From Thermoplasmata archaeon (lineage in GTDB: Archaea; Thermoplasmatota; Thermoplasmata; Thermoplasmatales; Thermoplasmataceae), in contig JAJZKL010000004.1 of the NCBI GenBank assembly GCA_021804185.1, forward strand, positions 1 through 12,729: DNA of 12,729 bases, written 5' to 3'. Position 1 is the first letter of the stretch. Every line of letters starts with the position of its first letter. A program made the translations under genes and the position numbers. This document shows, piece after piece, positions 1 through 8,389 of this stretch. The notes beneath the pieces are model-generated. The model had not been told where the DNA came from and did not search any database. It was given only the letters and a program-made list of their open reading frames with translations.

Positions 1-1072
1 GCCCACCTCCCATTACGGGCATCCTCCAGAATATCTCTACAAAAGAATGGTAAAGCTTGGAGGAATACTTTCCGATCTCATTCTGGAAAAATACGGGAAT
101 CAGACATACATGGAAAAGCTTGCGGACCCTTTCTGGTTCCATTCACTTTCCCTGGCAATTGGTTTTGACTGGAATTCAAGCGGAACTACAACCGCAACTT
201 TGAGTGCAATCAAAGAATATTTTGCAAGGCGCAATTCTGATGTACACATTATAGGGGGAAAGGGAAAGAGGCTTTCTGAAATGCGCGCAGAAATGGACAC
301 TCTTGTAAAAGAAGGAAGGATATCGGAGTCCAAGGGTACCAGAATTCTTGAAGATGCAAGAAGGATAGCAAGGGTTGACCAGTCCCTCCTACAGGATGAC
401 TTTGACCTTTACATGCAGTTCCTTGTTATGGATGAGAATGGGAGGTGGGCCATTGTCCAGCAGGGTATGAACCCTGCACAGCGGATAGCCAGAAGATACC
501 ACTGGATCAGACGATCCGGAATGGACTTTATAAATGATTACAGGAACGGAATCTCATCTGAGGTAGTAAGAGACCAGGTTCTGGATCTATCCACTAAAGC
601 CAGTGAAAAAAACAGGCATTCTATGGTTTCACTTGGAAAGGAGAATCCAGAAAGGTACAGATACACAATTGAGAATGGCCCCCAAAGGTCACTGGACAAT
701 TTTCAGTTCCCAGAAAGGCATCTTCGCCTGGACTACCGCATAGACTGGCCTAAAATGAGGGCAATTTATGAATACCAGCCTGAGGATTTTCAGGAACTTG
801 CTTATATGAAGGGTGTGGGAAAATCAACAATCCGTGCGCTTTCCTATCTCGCAGAGTTAGTTTATGGAGACGAGCCATCATTCCGTGATCCTGTTAAATT
901 CTCATTTGCAGTTGGAGGAAAAGACGGTGTTCCAAAACCGATTAACAGGAATGACTATGATATTGCAATTTCATTTTTTAAGGAACTTCTCGGACAGACA
1001 AGAATAGGTGACATGAGCCTTGAGTCAATAGCTGCAAAGCTTTCTCGGTCCAGTTTTCAGAGAACCTCCTAG
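1..1072 (+). CDS. DUF763 family protein, 5' end cut by window edge
   Basis: The frame is open to the left edge (codons begin at base 2), and the 15 codons before the first ATG at 47 read PTSHYGHPPEYLYKR, which looks like the N-terminal DUF763 signature just before the conserved 'RMVKLG'. The ATG at 47 is therefore probably an internal methionine and the true start lies outside the window. About 356 codons are visible. The segment 'DPFWFHSLSLAIGFDWNSSG' and the C-terminal 'GGKDG' also match my memory of DUF763. Near the C-terminus (bases about 785-870) 'MKGVGKSTIRAL' resembles a helix-hairpin-helix element, which would suggest nucleic-acid contact. The biochemical role of the family is unknown to me. 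It ends with TAG 103 bases before lhr, which has its own TATA box, so the two are probably separate transcripts. Confidence in the family is high; the function is not assigned. Confidence 0.85.
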   Translation, partial: PTSHYGHPPEYLYKRMVKLGGILSDLILEKYGNQTYMEKLADPFWFHSLSLAIGFDWNSSGTTTATLSAIKEYFARRNSDVHIIGGKGKRLSEMRAEMDTLVKEGRISESKGTRILEDARRIARVDQSLLQDDFDLYMQFLVMDENGRWAIVQQGMNPAQRIARRYHWIRRSGMDFINDYRNGISSEVVRDQVLDLSTKASEKNRHSMVSLGKENPERYRYTIENGPQRSLDNFQFPERHLRLDYRIDWPKMRAIYEYQPEDFQELAYMKGVGKSTIRALSYLAELVYGDEPSFRDPVKFSFAVGGKDGVPKPINRNDYDIAISFFKELLGQTRIGDMSLESIAAKLSRSSFQRTS

Positions 1073-1136
1073 ATCTAAAACCCCTGTATTCTCCTGAAAG
1101 ATTAAAGTTTTCTGAAAATAGAGGTGTTTCAAAACG

Positions 1137-1144
1137 CTTATATA
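1137..1144 (+). promoter_or_regulatory. TATA box for the lhr gene
   Basis: CTTATATA, preceded by the purine-rich AAAACG that could serve as a BRE, lies about 35 bases before the lhr ATG. Archaeal transcription usually begins 25-27 bases after the box centre, so the predicted start is near 1166 with a leader of roughly 10 bases. No Shine-Dalgarno sequence is present, which fits a very short leader. Confidence 0.55.
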
Positions 1145-1175
1145 GATTCTTGGCCTCTAATAAGGGCTGTGCTGA

Positions 1176-4100
1176 ATGCAGAAAACCTCTGAAGACAGAT
1201 TTGATGTCACTGATTTTCTTCCTTTTCTCGATCCTTTGATAAGGAAATGGTTCAACTCCAGATACGAAGGACTCACAGAGCCTCAGAGGAAGGCAATTCC
1301 GCTTATCCATAACAGGGAAAATGTCCTTGTTTCCAGCCCAACCGGAACCGGCAAAACCCTGACCGGTTTCCTTTCAGTAATAAATGAGCTATTTATCCTT
1401 TCAAGAGAGGGGCGGCTTGAGGACAGGATTTACTGTCTGTATGTCAGCCCTCTCAAGGCACTTGCCAACGATATAAACAAAAACCTTGAACAACCACTGT
1501 CAGAGATCAGAGATGTTGCACTCAGTGAAGGCCTGGATTTTCCACAGATAAGGGCAGCGGTCAGAACGGGTGACACACCACAGAATGAAAGGGCAAAGAT
1601 GCTGAGAAAACCACCGCACATTCTCATCACAACACCGGAATCCTTTTCGCTTGCCCTTTCCGCACCAAAGTTCAGGGAAAAGCTCAAGGATCTTCGATAT
1701 GTAATCATAGATGAAATTCATGAGATATCATCCACCAAGAGGGGGGCACTGCTTTCCCTGAATCTAGAAAGGCTCTCAAAAGAGAATGGTGACTTTATAA
1801 GAATTGGGCTTTCTGCAACTCAGGCACCTATAGAGACCATTGCTGCATATCTGTGTGGATTTGATGGCGAAATACCAAGAAAATGCTCAATTATTGAGGT
1901 GGACACAAAGAAGTACCTTGATCTGAGCACAATAACTCCTGTCAATGACCTTACGAAATCCAGTTACGAGGTTGCAAATGACAGAATGTATGAGATCCTT
2001 GTCGACCTCATCAATTCTCACAATGCCACTATTATATTCACAAATACCAGAAGTGGAACAGAAAATGTGGCTATGCGGCTCAAGGCCAGAGGAGTTGAGA
2101 GCATTGAAGCCCACCACTCGTCTCTGGGAAAAGATACCAGGATCGAGGTGGAAAACAAACTCAAGAACGGTGAGCTCAAATGTGTAATAACCTCCACATC
2201 TCTGGAGCTGGGCATCGATGTTGGCTACATAGATCTCGTAGTTCAGATAGGAAGCCCAAAATCAGTGTCCAAAGGGCTACAGCGTATAGGAAGGTCCGGT
2301 CATGGAATAAATGATCTTTCAAAGGGGAGATTTGTTGTCTTCGATCTTGATGACCTTGTTGAATGTGCGGTCCTGACAAGAGCAGCATACGAAAGAAACA
2401 TAGATCGTGTCCATGTGCCACTCAATTCTCTTGATGTTCTTTCACAGGTTCTTGTTGGAATGTCCCTTGAGAAGGTATACAGGGATAGGGAGGCATTTGA
2501 CCTGGTAAGGAACTCCTATAATTTTCATGATCTTTCATGGGACGATTTCATCTCCACACTGAGATACCTGGCAGGCAAAATTGAGGCAGGGGAGATATAC
2601 TCAAAGATCTGGTACGACGAGGCCGAAGGCACATTCGGAAAGAGAAGGAGCACAAGGATGCTCTATTTCATGAACATTGGCACGATTCCGGAAGAGGCTG
2701 ACTATAAGGTTATAAGTGACAAGGGCAGGCACCTTGGCCAGCTCAGTGACAAATTTGCCGAGCGACTGAAAAATGGCGACATTTTCGTTCTTGGCGCAAG
2801 AACTTACATGTATCTGAGAACAGTCCAGAACAGAATTTATGTTAAGGACGCAACAGGAATGAGGCCCACCGTCCCATCATGGTCAGGGGAAATGCTCCCA
2901 AGAAGCTACGATCTTGGCACAATGGTTGGGAAATTCAGAAGGGAGGTGCTGGAGAGGCTCCAGAAGAAGGAGGATGTGTCATCATGGCTCATTCAGAATT
3001 ATCATGTTGATACACATGGCGCAAACAGCATCATTTCATACATTGAGGCACAGTCAAAGTTCGATCTTCCAACGGATTCCCACCTTCTTGTTGAGGGCTA
3101 CGTTGACGAATCAAAAATATACAGCATGATATTCCACGTCCCTCTGGGCAGGAGAATCAACGACGCACTTTCCAGGGCATATGCACAGGCCATATCGAAG
3201 AGGTTCGGGACAAACCTTCGTGTAACCATAACGGATGATGGGTTTATGCTGGGATCTGAGAAGAAGATTCCAATAAAGGAGGCAGTAAGAACGCTCTCAT
3301 CAAGCAGCTTTGAAGATACAGTAAGAAGCTCCCTTGCCAACACTGAGGTTTTCAAGCAGCGTTTCAGGCACTGTGCAACCAGATCCCTGATGGTTCTGAG
3401 GAAATACAAGGGTTATGACATATCCATTGTGAGGCAGCAGCTTCGCAGTGACAAACTGCTCAAGACACTAAGCGAGATGAGAAATTTTCCAGTGATCAAA
3501 GAGACCTATCATGAGATCATGAATGAAATGATGGACGTCCCCATGGCCAGGAAATACATTGGAGATGTTGTGGAGAAAGGAAATTTTCATGTTATTGACT
3601 ATTCCGGGGAGACTTCTCCATTCTCTTATGGCCTGATTCTATCGGGGGTTTCCGATATGGTACTGATGGAGGACAGGTCCCAGCTTCTCAGGGAACTCCA
3701 GTCGAAAATACTTGATAAAATATACGGACCAGGGAAGATAAGTGTCCTCATTACAGACCAGAAGAAGGTAGATGAGTATTTCAGGCTGAAGGTGCCAAGA
3801 ATTTCCACAATAGATGATTACAGGGAATTTGCCAGGTATTTTCTTCTCTTCGATCCCTTCAAGAACCGTTTCAACTCACCTTTTCCATATGCGGAAACAG
3901 GTGTGACTGATTTAACCGAGGAGCTAATCGGTTCGGATGAGATCATCTCTGTCCATGTCAGAGGCACGCTATACACATCAGTTTATAATTACCCTATAGT
4001 CTGGTCTCTATTCCGGCATGATAGCAGAACAGATCAGATTCATGAGGATGTCCTTCATATCATTGAAGGAAAAACATTTGCAGAGATTAAGAAGGAATCG

Positions 4101-6317
4101 GATCTGGAGGAGCAGAAACTTCGAGAGATACTCTCAGACCTTGAATCCTCATTCCTGATCAGAAGAACAATTTCTCAGGGAAAGCAGGTTTTCATATCAA
4201 ACCATCTATCCCCTGATCCGATTCCCTCAGATCAGGCGGCTGCAGAGGCCCTGAGGTTAGTCCTTGGAAGTTATGGCCCACTGACTTACGATGAAATTCA
4301 GATTCGACTGCCAGTAGGGGAGGAACTACTGAAGAAAGGCCTTGATATTCTGACTTCAGGTGGAGAGGTTGTAAATGATTTCATCACACCGGTGTTTGCT
4401 AAACAGTACATGCTGAAAAGCGATCTTGAATCGATCCTTGGAGGAGGCAATGAGAACTCGGTCGAATCAAGGGTTACAGGTTTCATGGAGAAGGTTCCAG
4501 ACACAGTTGCATATTTCGATAAATACGGATACTGTTATGGAACTGATAATCTGATTCCCAGAATAGACGATATAAAGGAGGGTGAACTCTTTGATATCAT
4601 GGCTGGCGGGAATGTCAGTTATGGAAGATTCATTAAGCACAGATTATGTTTCATTTCAGACTGGCTTGCGAGGTCTCTGCACTCATTGAGGATGGAAATC
4701 CTTAAAGATGAGGAAAAAACAATTCTTAACCTTATAGTAGGAGGTGTATCAGATGAATTTGAACTGTCAAAACGTTCATCAATGGATATCAAGATTATCA
4801 GGCAGATAGTGAAAAATCTTGAGTTTCACATCATGGTAAGGCGTTCACAGGAAAACAGCCTCGTACCATTCTTGGGCGAAGAATCAACGATCACGAAGGG
4901 AGAAGCGGTCTCAACCCTGGTTGAGAAATTCGGGCCCATTTCCAGAAGGGAGATGATGAATAATTTCTGGTTTTATGCTGACGCACCGCTGAAGGAGGCA
5001 GGTCTGAAGGGGGTTGTGATTCGTGGCGATCTATATTACGGTTTCAAGAGTGGAGGCAGGACAAGCAATACTGCAGGAATTTTAAGCGTACTTGATCCAG
5101 TTGAGCTCTATCTGGGAAAGAAGTACTTCAGGGAAATTTCATACAACAGAATATTCATTGTTAACGGAAGAGAGGAAGGGTCTCTGAACATACAGAACAG
5201 GAACGGAATAATCTGGGTCACACAGGTCTCTGTACCGGTGAGGCTTTCAGGCATGCTTCTGGGAGAGCTGAGGCATCTCGCTGCAAGATCCGGAAATACA
5301 CCTCTCTGTATAGAGATTCCTCGATCCGGATTTGGTGACGCTGATACTGGGGGGTTCAGTCAGATAGAGAGTTTCCTTGTTTCTGATGATCTGAACATAT
5401 CACCTTTTAGCATGGAGGATCTGTTTGCCTATGCTTCTGAGATGCACCTGAGCTCCGACCAGAATGCTGTGTATGAAAATGTCAAGAAGGAAATACTGGG
5501 ATTCAGGAATGAGGTGGAAGCGTCGTATGCCGGTCTCAGGAATGTTATATTCCGCGGATATTTTCAGTCAAGGCTACTTTTCCAGTTCAACGGACCTTTC
5601 ACGACACAGGCACTTGGAACCATGGAGGCTATCTCACTTTACAGGGCAATAAGAAACGGATCCATAAATTCGGATGACCAGAAGATAATCCATACTATAA
5701 TAGACATGGCTGGAGCCACTGAACAGCAGATCCGCGGGGTTATTGGAAGATCGGTAACTGACCTGAAGTACCGCCTTGGAAGGTTGTTCGAGAACTGCAT
5801 TATTGCTAAGGATTTTGAAAGGCGCTACGTTTTCGTTCCTGAAAGATATTCCAGGGACGAGGCATTACAGACACTCCTCTCTTTTCTCCTCGAGAGGATG
5901 GGATTCTTTGATTTTGCAATTCTCAAAGATCTGCTTGGTGAATCATACAATTCAGATGTAGAGAAAATTGCAGAAATTCTTGTGAAGTCAGGGCAGGTAA
6001 TCAAATGCATTCTTCCGGAGCATCAAAAAATAATATTCTTAAAGAGGAGCCTCAGGAAAAGCAGACAAAGAGGTCATTTCTCAAGGATTGTGGCCCCTAA
6101 GGACATTCTGTCTCTGTATTTTTCGGACCTGATCAAAAGGGAAGCTGGAACACTGAATTCCTACGTTCTTGTTGAGGAAGGAGTCATAATAGCATCGCTT
6201 AACGCCAGAAGGAATATTAAAAAATTGAAAGTGTCGCACTTCAATGGTACGGATGATGGCAGGGAAAAACTTGTCTCTGAATTGAATTCTCTTGGTTTTG
6301 CGGTTTCATTCAACTGA
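1176..6317 (+). CDS. lhr: Lhr-type ATP-dependent helicase with long C-terminal region
   Basis: Superfamily 2 nucleic-acid helicase of 1713 residues. Visible motifs are Walker A TGTGKT (56-61, K60), DEIH (179-182), SAT (213-215) and motif VI QRIGRSGH (369-376). After the two RecA domains (about 1-400) come a winged helix and the Lhr-specific domain (about 500-820), including PSWSGE around W569, which resembles the conserved tryptophan region of Lhr cores. Archaeal Lhr proteins are usually about 850-950 residues; this one continues for another ~850. The extension resembles the C-terminal half of long bacterial Lhr: three winged-helix hallmarks GPLT (1034), GPIS (1253) and GPFT (1473), and two AlkZ/HTH_42-like segments, 'LDPVELYLG' (from 1306) and 'VAPKDI' (from about 1639) to the end. 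In E. coli the C-terminal half has reported uracil-DNA glycosylase activity; that activity here is not supported by any residue I can identify. A role in DNA repair is likely from the family. The ATG at 1176 is set by the TATA spacing. Confidence 0.93.
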   Translation: MQKTSEDRFDVTDFLPFLDPLIRKWFNSRYEGLTEPQRKAIPLIHNRENVLVSSPTGTGKTLTGFLSVINELFILSREGRLEDRIYCLYVSPLKALANDINKNLEQPLSEIRDVALSEGLDFPQIRAAVRTGDTPQNERAKMLRKPPHILITTPESFSLALSAPKFREKLKDLRYVIIDEIHEISSTKRGALLSLNLERLSKENGDFIRIGLSATQAPIETIAAYLCGFDGEIPRKCSIIEVDTKKYLDLSTITPVNDLTKSSYEVANDRMYEILVDLINSHNATIIFTNTRSGTENVAMRLKARGVESIEAHHSSLGKDTRIEVENKLKNGELKCVITSTSLELGIDVGYIDLVVQIGSPKSVSKGLQRIGRSGHGINDLSKGRFVVFDLDDLVECAVLTRAAYERNIDRVHVPLNSLDVLSQVLVGMSLEKVYRDREAFDLVRNSYNFHDLSWDDFISTLRYLAGKIEAGEIYSKIWYDEAEGTFGKRRSTRMLYFMNIGTIPEEADYKVISDKGRHLGQLSDKFAERLKNGDIFVLGARTYMYLRTVQNRIYVKDATGMRPTVPSWSGEMLPRSYDLGTMVGKFRREVLERLQKKEDVSSWLIQNYHVDTHGANSIISYIEAQSKFDLPTDSHLLVEGYVDESKIYSMIFHVPLGRRINDALSRAYAQAISKRFGTNLRVTITDDGFMLGSEKKIPIKEAVRTLSSSSFEDTVRSSLANTEVFKQRFRHCATRSLMVLRKYKGYDISIVRQQLRSDKLLKTLSEMRNFPVIKETYHEIMNEMMDVPMARKYIGDVVEKGNFHVIDYSGETSPFSYGLILSGVSDMVLMEDRSQLLRELQSKILDKIYGPGKISVLITDQKKVDEYFRLKVPRISTIDDYREFARYFLLFDPFKNRFNSPFPYAETGVTDLTEELIGSDEIISVHVRGTLYTSVYNYPIVWSLFRHDSRTDQIHEDVLHIIEGKTFAEIKKESDLEEQKLREILSDLESSFLIRRTISQGKQVFISNHLSPDPIPSDQAAAEALRLVLGSYGPLTYDEIQIRLPVGEELLKKGLDILTSGGEVVNDFITPVFAKQYMLKSDLESILGGGNENSVESRVTGFMEKVPDTVAYFDKYGYCYGTDNLIPRIDDIKEGELFDIMAGGNVSYGRFIKHRLCFISDWLARSLHSLRMEILKDEEKTILNLIVGGVSDEFELSKRSSMDIKIIRQIVKNLEFHIMVRRSQENSLVPFLGEESTITKGEAVSTLVEKFGPISRREMMNNFWFYADAPLKEAGLKGVVIRGDLYYGFKSGGRTSNTAGILSVLDPVELYLGKKYFREISYNRIFIVNGREEGSLNIQNRNGIIWVTQVSVPVRLSGMLLGELRHLAARSGNTPLCIEIPRSGFGDADTGGFSQIESFLVSDDLNISPFSMEDLFAYASEMHLSSDQNAVYENVKKEILGFRNEVEASYAGLRNVIFRGYFQSRLLFQFNGPFTTQALGTMEAISLYRAIRNGSINSDDQKIIHTIIDMAGATEQQIRGVIGRSVTDLKYRLGRLFENCIIAKDFERRYVFVPERYSRDEALQTLLSFLLERMGFFDFAILKDLLGESYNSDVEKIAEILVKSGQVIKCILPEHQKIIFLKRSLRKSRQRGHFSRIVAPKDILSLYFSDLIKREAGTLNSYVLVEEGVIIASLNARRNIKKLKVSHFNGTDDGREKLVSELNSLGFAVSFN

Positions 6318-6358
6318 TTCCCCTGTATCGGAAATCAAGCATGCATTCAGCAGGAAAG

Positions 6359-6367
6359 ATTAATATC
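6359..6367 (+). promoter_or_regulatory. TATA box, probably giving a leaderless mRNA
   Basis: ATTAATATC, preceded by AGGAAAG, is centred about 28 bases before the ATG at 6391. With normal archaeal spacing, transcription would start at or next to the ATG, giving a leaderless message. There is no useful Shine-Dalgarno sequence before 6391, in agreement. This promoter would drive both the small membrane protein and the regulator that follows. Confidence 0.45.
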
Positions 6368-6390
6368 AATTCTACCTGATCCCCGCTGGA

Positions 6391-6660
6391 ATGAGCAACT
6401 TTACCATCTATGCCTCTTCGCTTTCTATGGTGGTATCAGCGTTTCTTCTTGTGATTGCTTCAAGAGCGCTTATCAGGGTTCATTCAAGGATATTTGGTGC
6501 GTTGATTGCTGTATTTGTTGTTATACTGGTGGAGTCAGTGCTTGCACTGGTTTCACTATTTGATCTGGTATCATTTCCATTCTCTCTGGATGAAATGCTT
6601 GTTTTCGGAAACATCATTGTTCTGATCGTTTTCTATGCAGGGGTGCTGGGGAGAAAGTGA
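6391..6660 (+). CDS. Small three-helix membrane protein paired with a regulator
   Basis: The product has 89 residues and is mostly membrane-embedded. Three hydrophobic segments are visible, at about 5-25, 34-56 and 67-86, separated by short basic or polar loops (RALIRVHSR near 25-33) and ending in GRK. No enzymatic motif is present. Small archaeal three-helix proteins next to winged-helix genes are common (for example the haloarchaeal DUF7521 type); the resemblance here is in size and layout, recalled rather than searched. The TGA stop (6658-6660) is followed without any gap by the regulator's TTG in the same frame, so the two are transcribed together and are probably translationally coupled, or once formed one protein. 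A role as a membrane sensor or anchor for the regulator is inference. Confidence 0.7.
   Translation: MSNFTIYASSLSMVVSAFLLVIASRALIRVHSRIFGALIAVFVVILVESVLALVSLFDLVSFPFSLDEMLVFGNIIVLIVFYAGVLGRK
6648..6653 (+). promoter_or_regulatory. Shine-Dalgarno site that supports the TTG start at 6661
   Basis: GGGGAG lies inside the last codons of the membrane-protein gene, seven bases before the TTG. It is one of the few well-spaced Shine-Dalgarno-like sites in the window and argues that the regulator is started independently rather than being read only as a fusion. Confidence 0.5.
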
Positions 6661-7158
6661 TTGCTGTTGTCAGGAGAAACTACACGTTTGCTCATTCTGG
6701 ATAAGATAAAGCTTAACCCCGGGATTCACTTCAGGGAACTTCAGCGAGCAGTGAGCTGCGCCACTGGACAGCTTCAGTACCATCTTTACAGGATGGAAAC
6801 ATCCGGCGACATATACTCCAGGAAGGATGGCAGAACCGTCCGCTACTTCCCATCCTCCGGACCAAGCTTCAGGGATCGAGAGATAATCTATTCACTGAGG
6901 AGCCGTGAGCGTTCAAGAATTATATTTCTCCTTCTCGATCGTAATTCTCTTCCGAAGTATAGGGTACTGAAGGTCAGGAAATCAAGAGATGAGGAATGCA
7001 GGGCAGCACTTGATGAACTTCTGAAAACAGGGATAGTAGAGGAAAAGGACGGAAACATTTTACTTGTAAACCCAGGTGAAATAATTTCTGTTCTGAAGAT
7101 GTATAGGGAGAGCTTCATAGACTCAATTACGGCAAACCTAATATCTCTTCTTGAGTGA
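6661..7158 (+). CDS. Winged helix-turn-helix transcriptional regulator
   Basis: The product has 165 residues and appears to contain two winged-helix units. The first (about 1-65) has the typical archaeal pattern 'NPGIHFRELQRAV', a recognition helix with 'ATGQLQYHLYRMETSG' and a wing ending 'DGRTVRYF'. The second (about 75-140) runs from 'LRSRERSRIIFLLL' to a wing 'GIVEEKDGNILLV', followed by a helical tail. This is a DNA-binding regulator by family; its target is unknown. TTG is taken as the start because a GGGGAG site sits seven bases upstream and the first in-frame ATG is 45 codons in, inside the first domain. It follows the membrane protein with no gap and in the same frame. Its last 21 bases overlap the 3' end of the opposing surface-protein gene. 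Confidence 0.85.
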   Translation: MLLSGETTRLLILDKIKLNPGIHFRELQRAVSCATGQLQYHLYRMETSGDIYSRKDGRTVRYFPSSGPSFRDREIIYSLRSRERSRIIFLLLDRNSLPKYRVLKVRKSRDEECRAALDELLKTGIVEEKDGNILLVNPGEIISVLKMYRESFIDSITANLISLLE

Positions 7159-8118
7159 TCTTCTACCAATTGCATAAGATCCGTATGCAACTCCCAACAG
7201 TAATGCTCCTGTTCCGGCCCCTTCCAGAAGTATCTTTATGTGGGCCTCCAGGAAAAGTTCTGACTCTCTGATAACTTTTGCAGATATGGGGCTATTGAGG
7301 AAATTGAACTCTGGACTGGCAAGGTATGGATCCTGTGTCAGGTTCTTTATTCCGTTGGTGAAATTGTATCTGAATACAAGGAGGGAAAAAGGCCCCGCAT
7401 AAGTACGCACAACTGACAATGTCCTGTTCTGGCCGTTGACAGTGTAATTATTGGTCCACCAGTAGGATGCATAGTCCTTCCCGGAAGATAGGACAAGTCC
7501 AGTTACGCTGGCATTCTTAACCATCCGCTCGTTCCCATGATTAAAATTGCCAAACTTTCCGTTTGAGCCAAGAATCTGGAACAGGCCAATGGTTCCACCT
7601 CCATGTATCGAACTGGAAGTTATCATGAATGAAACTTTGAACGCACCGAACCTGCTTCCATTTGATTCATTCAGGCCAAATATATGGGTTCTGGCCTGGC
7701 TGTTTACCATGATCGTGACATTTGCTTTGCTATCTACACTGCCATGGTAGCCCCTGAAAAATGGTCCTGTTTGCGCAGATGGAGGATTTGTTCCAAGAAG
7801 CCTTGACATTAATAGCCTGGCCCTGAAATTTTCCACAGGAAAGAAATTAACCTCACCGCTGTATGAATAATTAATGCTCCCCTTTACCGGGTGTTCCCAC
7901 CTCACATTTCTGAGGCCTGCAGAATAGTATGAACCGTTCTGGTAAAGGGCGATCTGAACAAATGAGAGGTTCAGGCTTCCATTTGAGTCCTTTAGATAGA
8001 TTTCAGGCACATCAGAGATGAAATATGCATAAGAATGGTGTGGGTCCATATGTCCCCCAACATATGCACCTGGGACAACCATAAGGGACGCCAATACAAT
8101 AGCAAGCAGGACCTTCAA
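7138..8118 (-). CDS. Secreted, membrane-anchored, sequon-rich surface protein
   Basis: The product has 326 residues. The N-terminus is a clear signal peptide (K2, hydrophobic 4-15, possible cleavage after PGA at about 18). A C-terminal hydrophobic helix (about 296-317, AGTGALLLGVAYGSYAIG) followed by RRSLKKRY indicates an anchor with the bulk of the protein outside the cell. The ectodomain contains 12 N-x-S/T sequons (such as NGS, NLS, NYS, NVT, NAS, NRT and NLT), so it is probably heavily N-glycosylated, as is usual for surface proteins of acidophilic archaea. No catalytic motif or known domain is recognised. The start is a TTG: the upstream in-frame TGA is two codons away, and the TTG gives the proper signal peptide. 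Its 3' end overlaps the winged-helix gene on the other strand. Confidence 0.75.
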   Translation of the reverse strand: MKVLLAIVLASLMVVPGAYVGGHMDPHHSYAYFISDVPEIYLKDSNGSLNLSFVQIALYQNGSYYSAGLRNVRWEHPVKGSINYSYSGEVNFFPVENFRARLLMSRLLGTNPPSAQTGPFFRGYHGSVDSKANVTIMVNSQARTHIFGLNESNGSRFGAFKVSFMITSSSIHGGGTIGLFQILGSNGKFGNFNHGNERMVKNASVTGLVLSSGKDYASYWWTNNYTVNGQNRTLSVVRTYAGPFSLLVFRYNFTNGIKNLTQDPYLASPEFNFLNSPISAKVIRESELFLEAHIKILLEGAGTGALLLGVAYGSYAIGRRSLKKRY

Positions 8119-8140
8119 CGATCATACAAGCGGTATATGG

Positions 8141-8151
8141 AATAATAATTT
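8141..8151 (-). promoter_or_regulatory. Candidate TATA box for the surface-protein gene
   Basis: Read on the minus strand, the A/T-only stretch AAATTATTATT is centred about 28 bases before the TTG at 8118. That spacing would place the transcript start at or near the start codon, so the message is probably leaderless. A second A/T stretch (CCATATACC, 8132-8140) is too close to the start to be the box. Confidence 0.35.
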
Positions 8152-8182
8152 TTGGTACAAAATGTGCATTATGCTTATTATC

Positions 8183-8189
8183 AAAAAAA
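8183..8189 (-). terminator. T-tract terminator after the HicB-like gene
   Basis: Seven consecutive T residues on the minus strand, 22-28 bases after the stop of the HicB-like gene, with no stem-loop before them. Oligo-T tracts of this kind are the usual intrinsic archaeal termination signal. It would separate this gene from the surface-protein gene downstream. Confidence 0.4.
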
Positions 8190-8211
8190 TTCTGTTGATT
8201 TAAGGGTGGAA

Positions 8212-8370
8212 TCAGGCAAATTCTTCCTGAAGTTCTATCATGACCAGGTTCAGGACTTCTTCAAACGTTTTGCCTGTATACTCCCTGAGACCTCCCATTT
8301 CTGTTCTCAATTTTGCCACATATGTGTCTTCATCCTGGTCAAATTCTATATTGCAAATTAATTCCTGCAT
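8212..8370 (-). CDS. HicB-like small protein without a HicA partner
   Basis: The product has 52 residues from the ATG at 8370: MQELICNIEFDQDEDTYVAK, then a GG turn, then 'TGKTFEEVLNLVMIELQEEF'. The layout, a beta strand with acidic turn and 'YVAKL' followed by 'GKTFEEVLN' and a helix, is that of the HicB antitoxin fold (partial RNase-H-like). No HicA toxin gene lies on either side, and no separate DNA-binding domain follows, so a toxin-antitoxin role is not supported; such solitary HicB-like proteins are common and mostly uncharacterised. The frame is open upstream to an ATG at 8424 (70 residues), but a TATA-like GTTTATTA lies 24 bases before 8370, the added 18 codons are A/T-rich, and HicB proteins normally begin at this strand, so 8370 is preferred. 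Confidence 0.6.
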   Translation of the reverse strand: MQELICNIEFDQDEDTYVAKLRTEMGGLREYTGKTFEEVLNLVMIELQEEFA

Positions 8371-8389
8371 GAAAGTAAACCCAAATCTG

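Noticed and set aside
978..1310. 110-codon minus-strand open frame
   Set aside because: It overlaps the ends of two confident plus-strand genes and the lhr promoter; composition looks like a shadow frame.
6658..6660. TGA read as selenocysteine joining two proteins
   Set aside because: There is no cysteine-aligned position or candidate selenocysteine element, and a good Shine-Dalgarno site supports a new start right after it.
8152..8361. 69-codon plus-strand open frame
   Set aside because: It is antisense to the HicB-like gene, which has family-like sequence, a TATA box and a T-tract; this frame has none.
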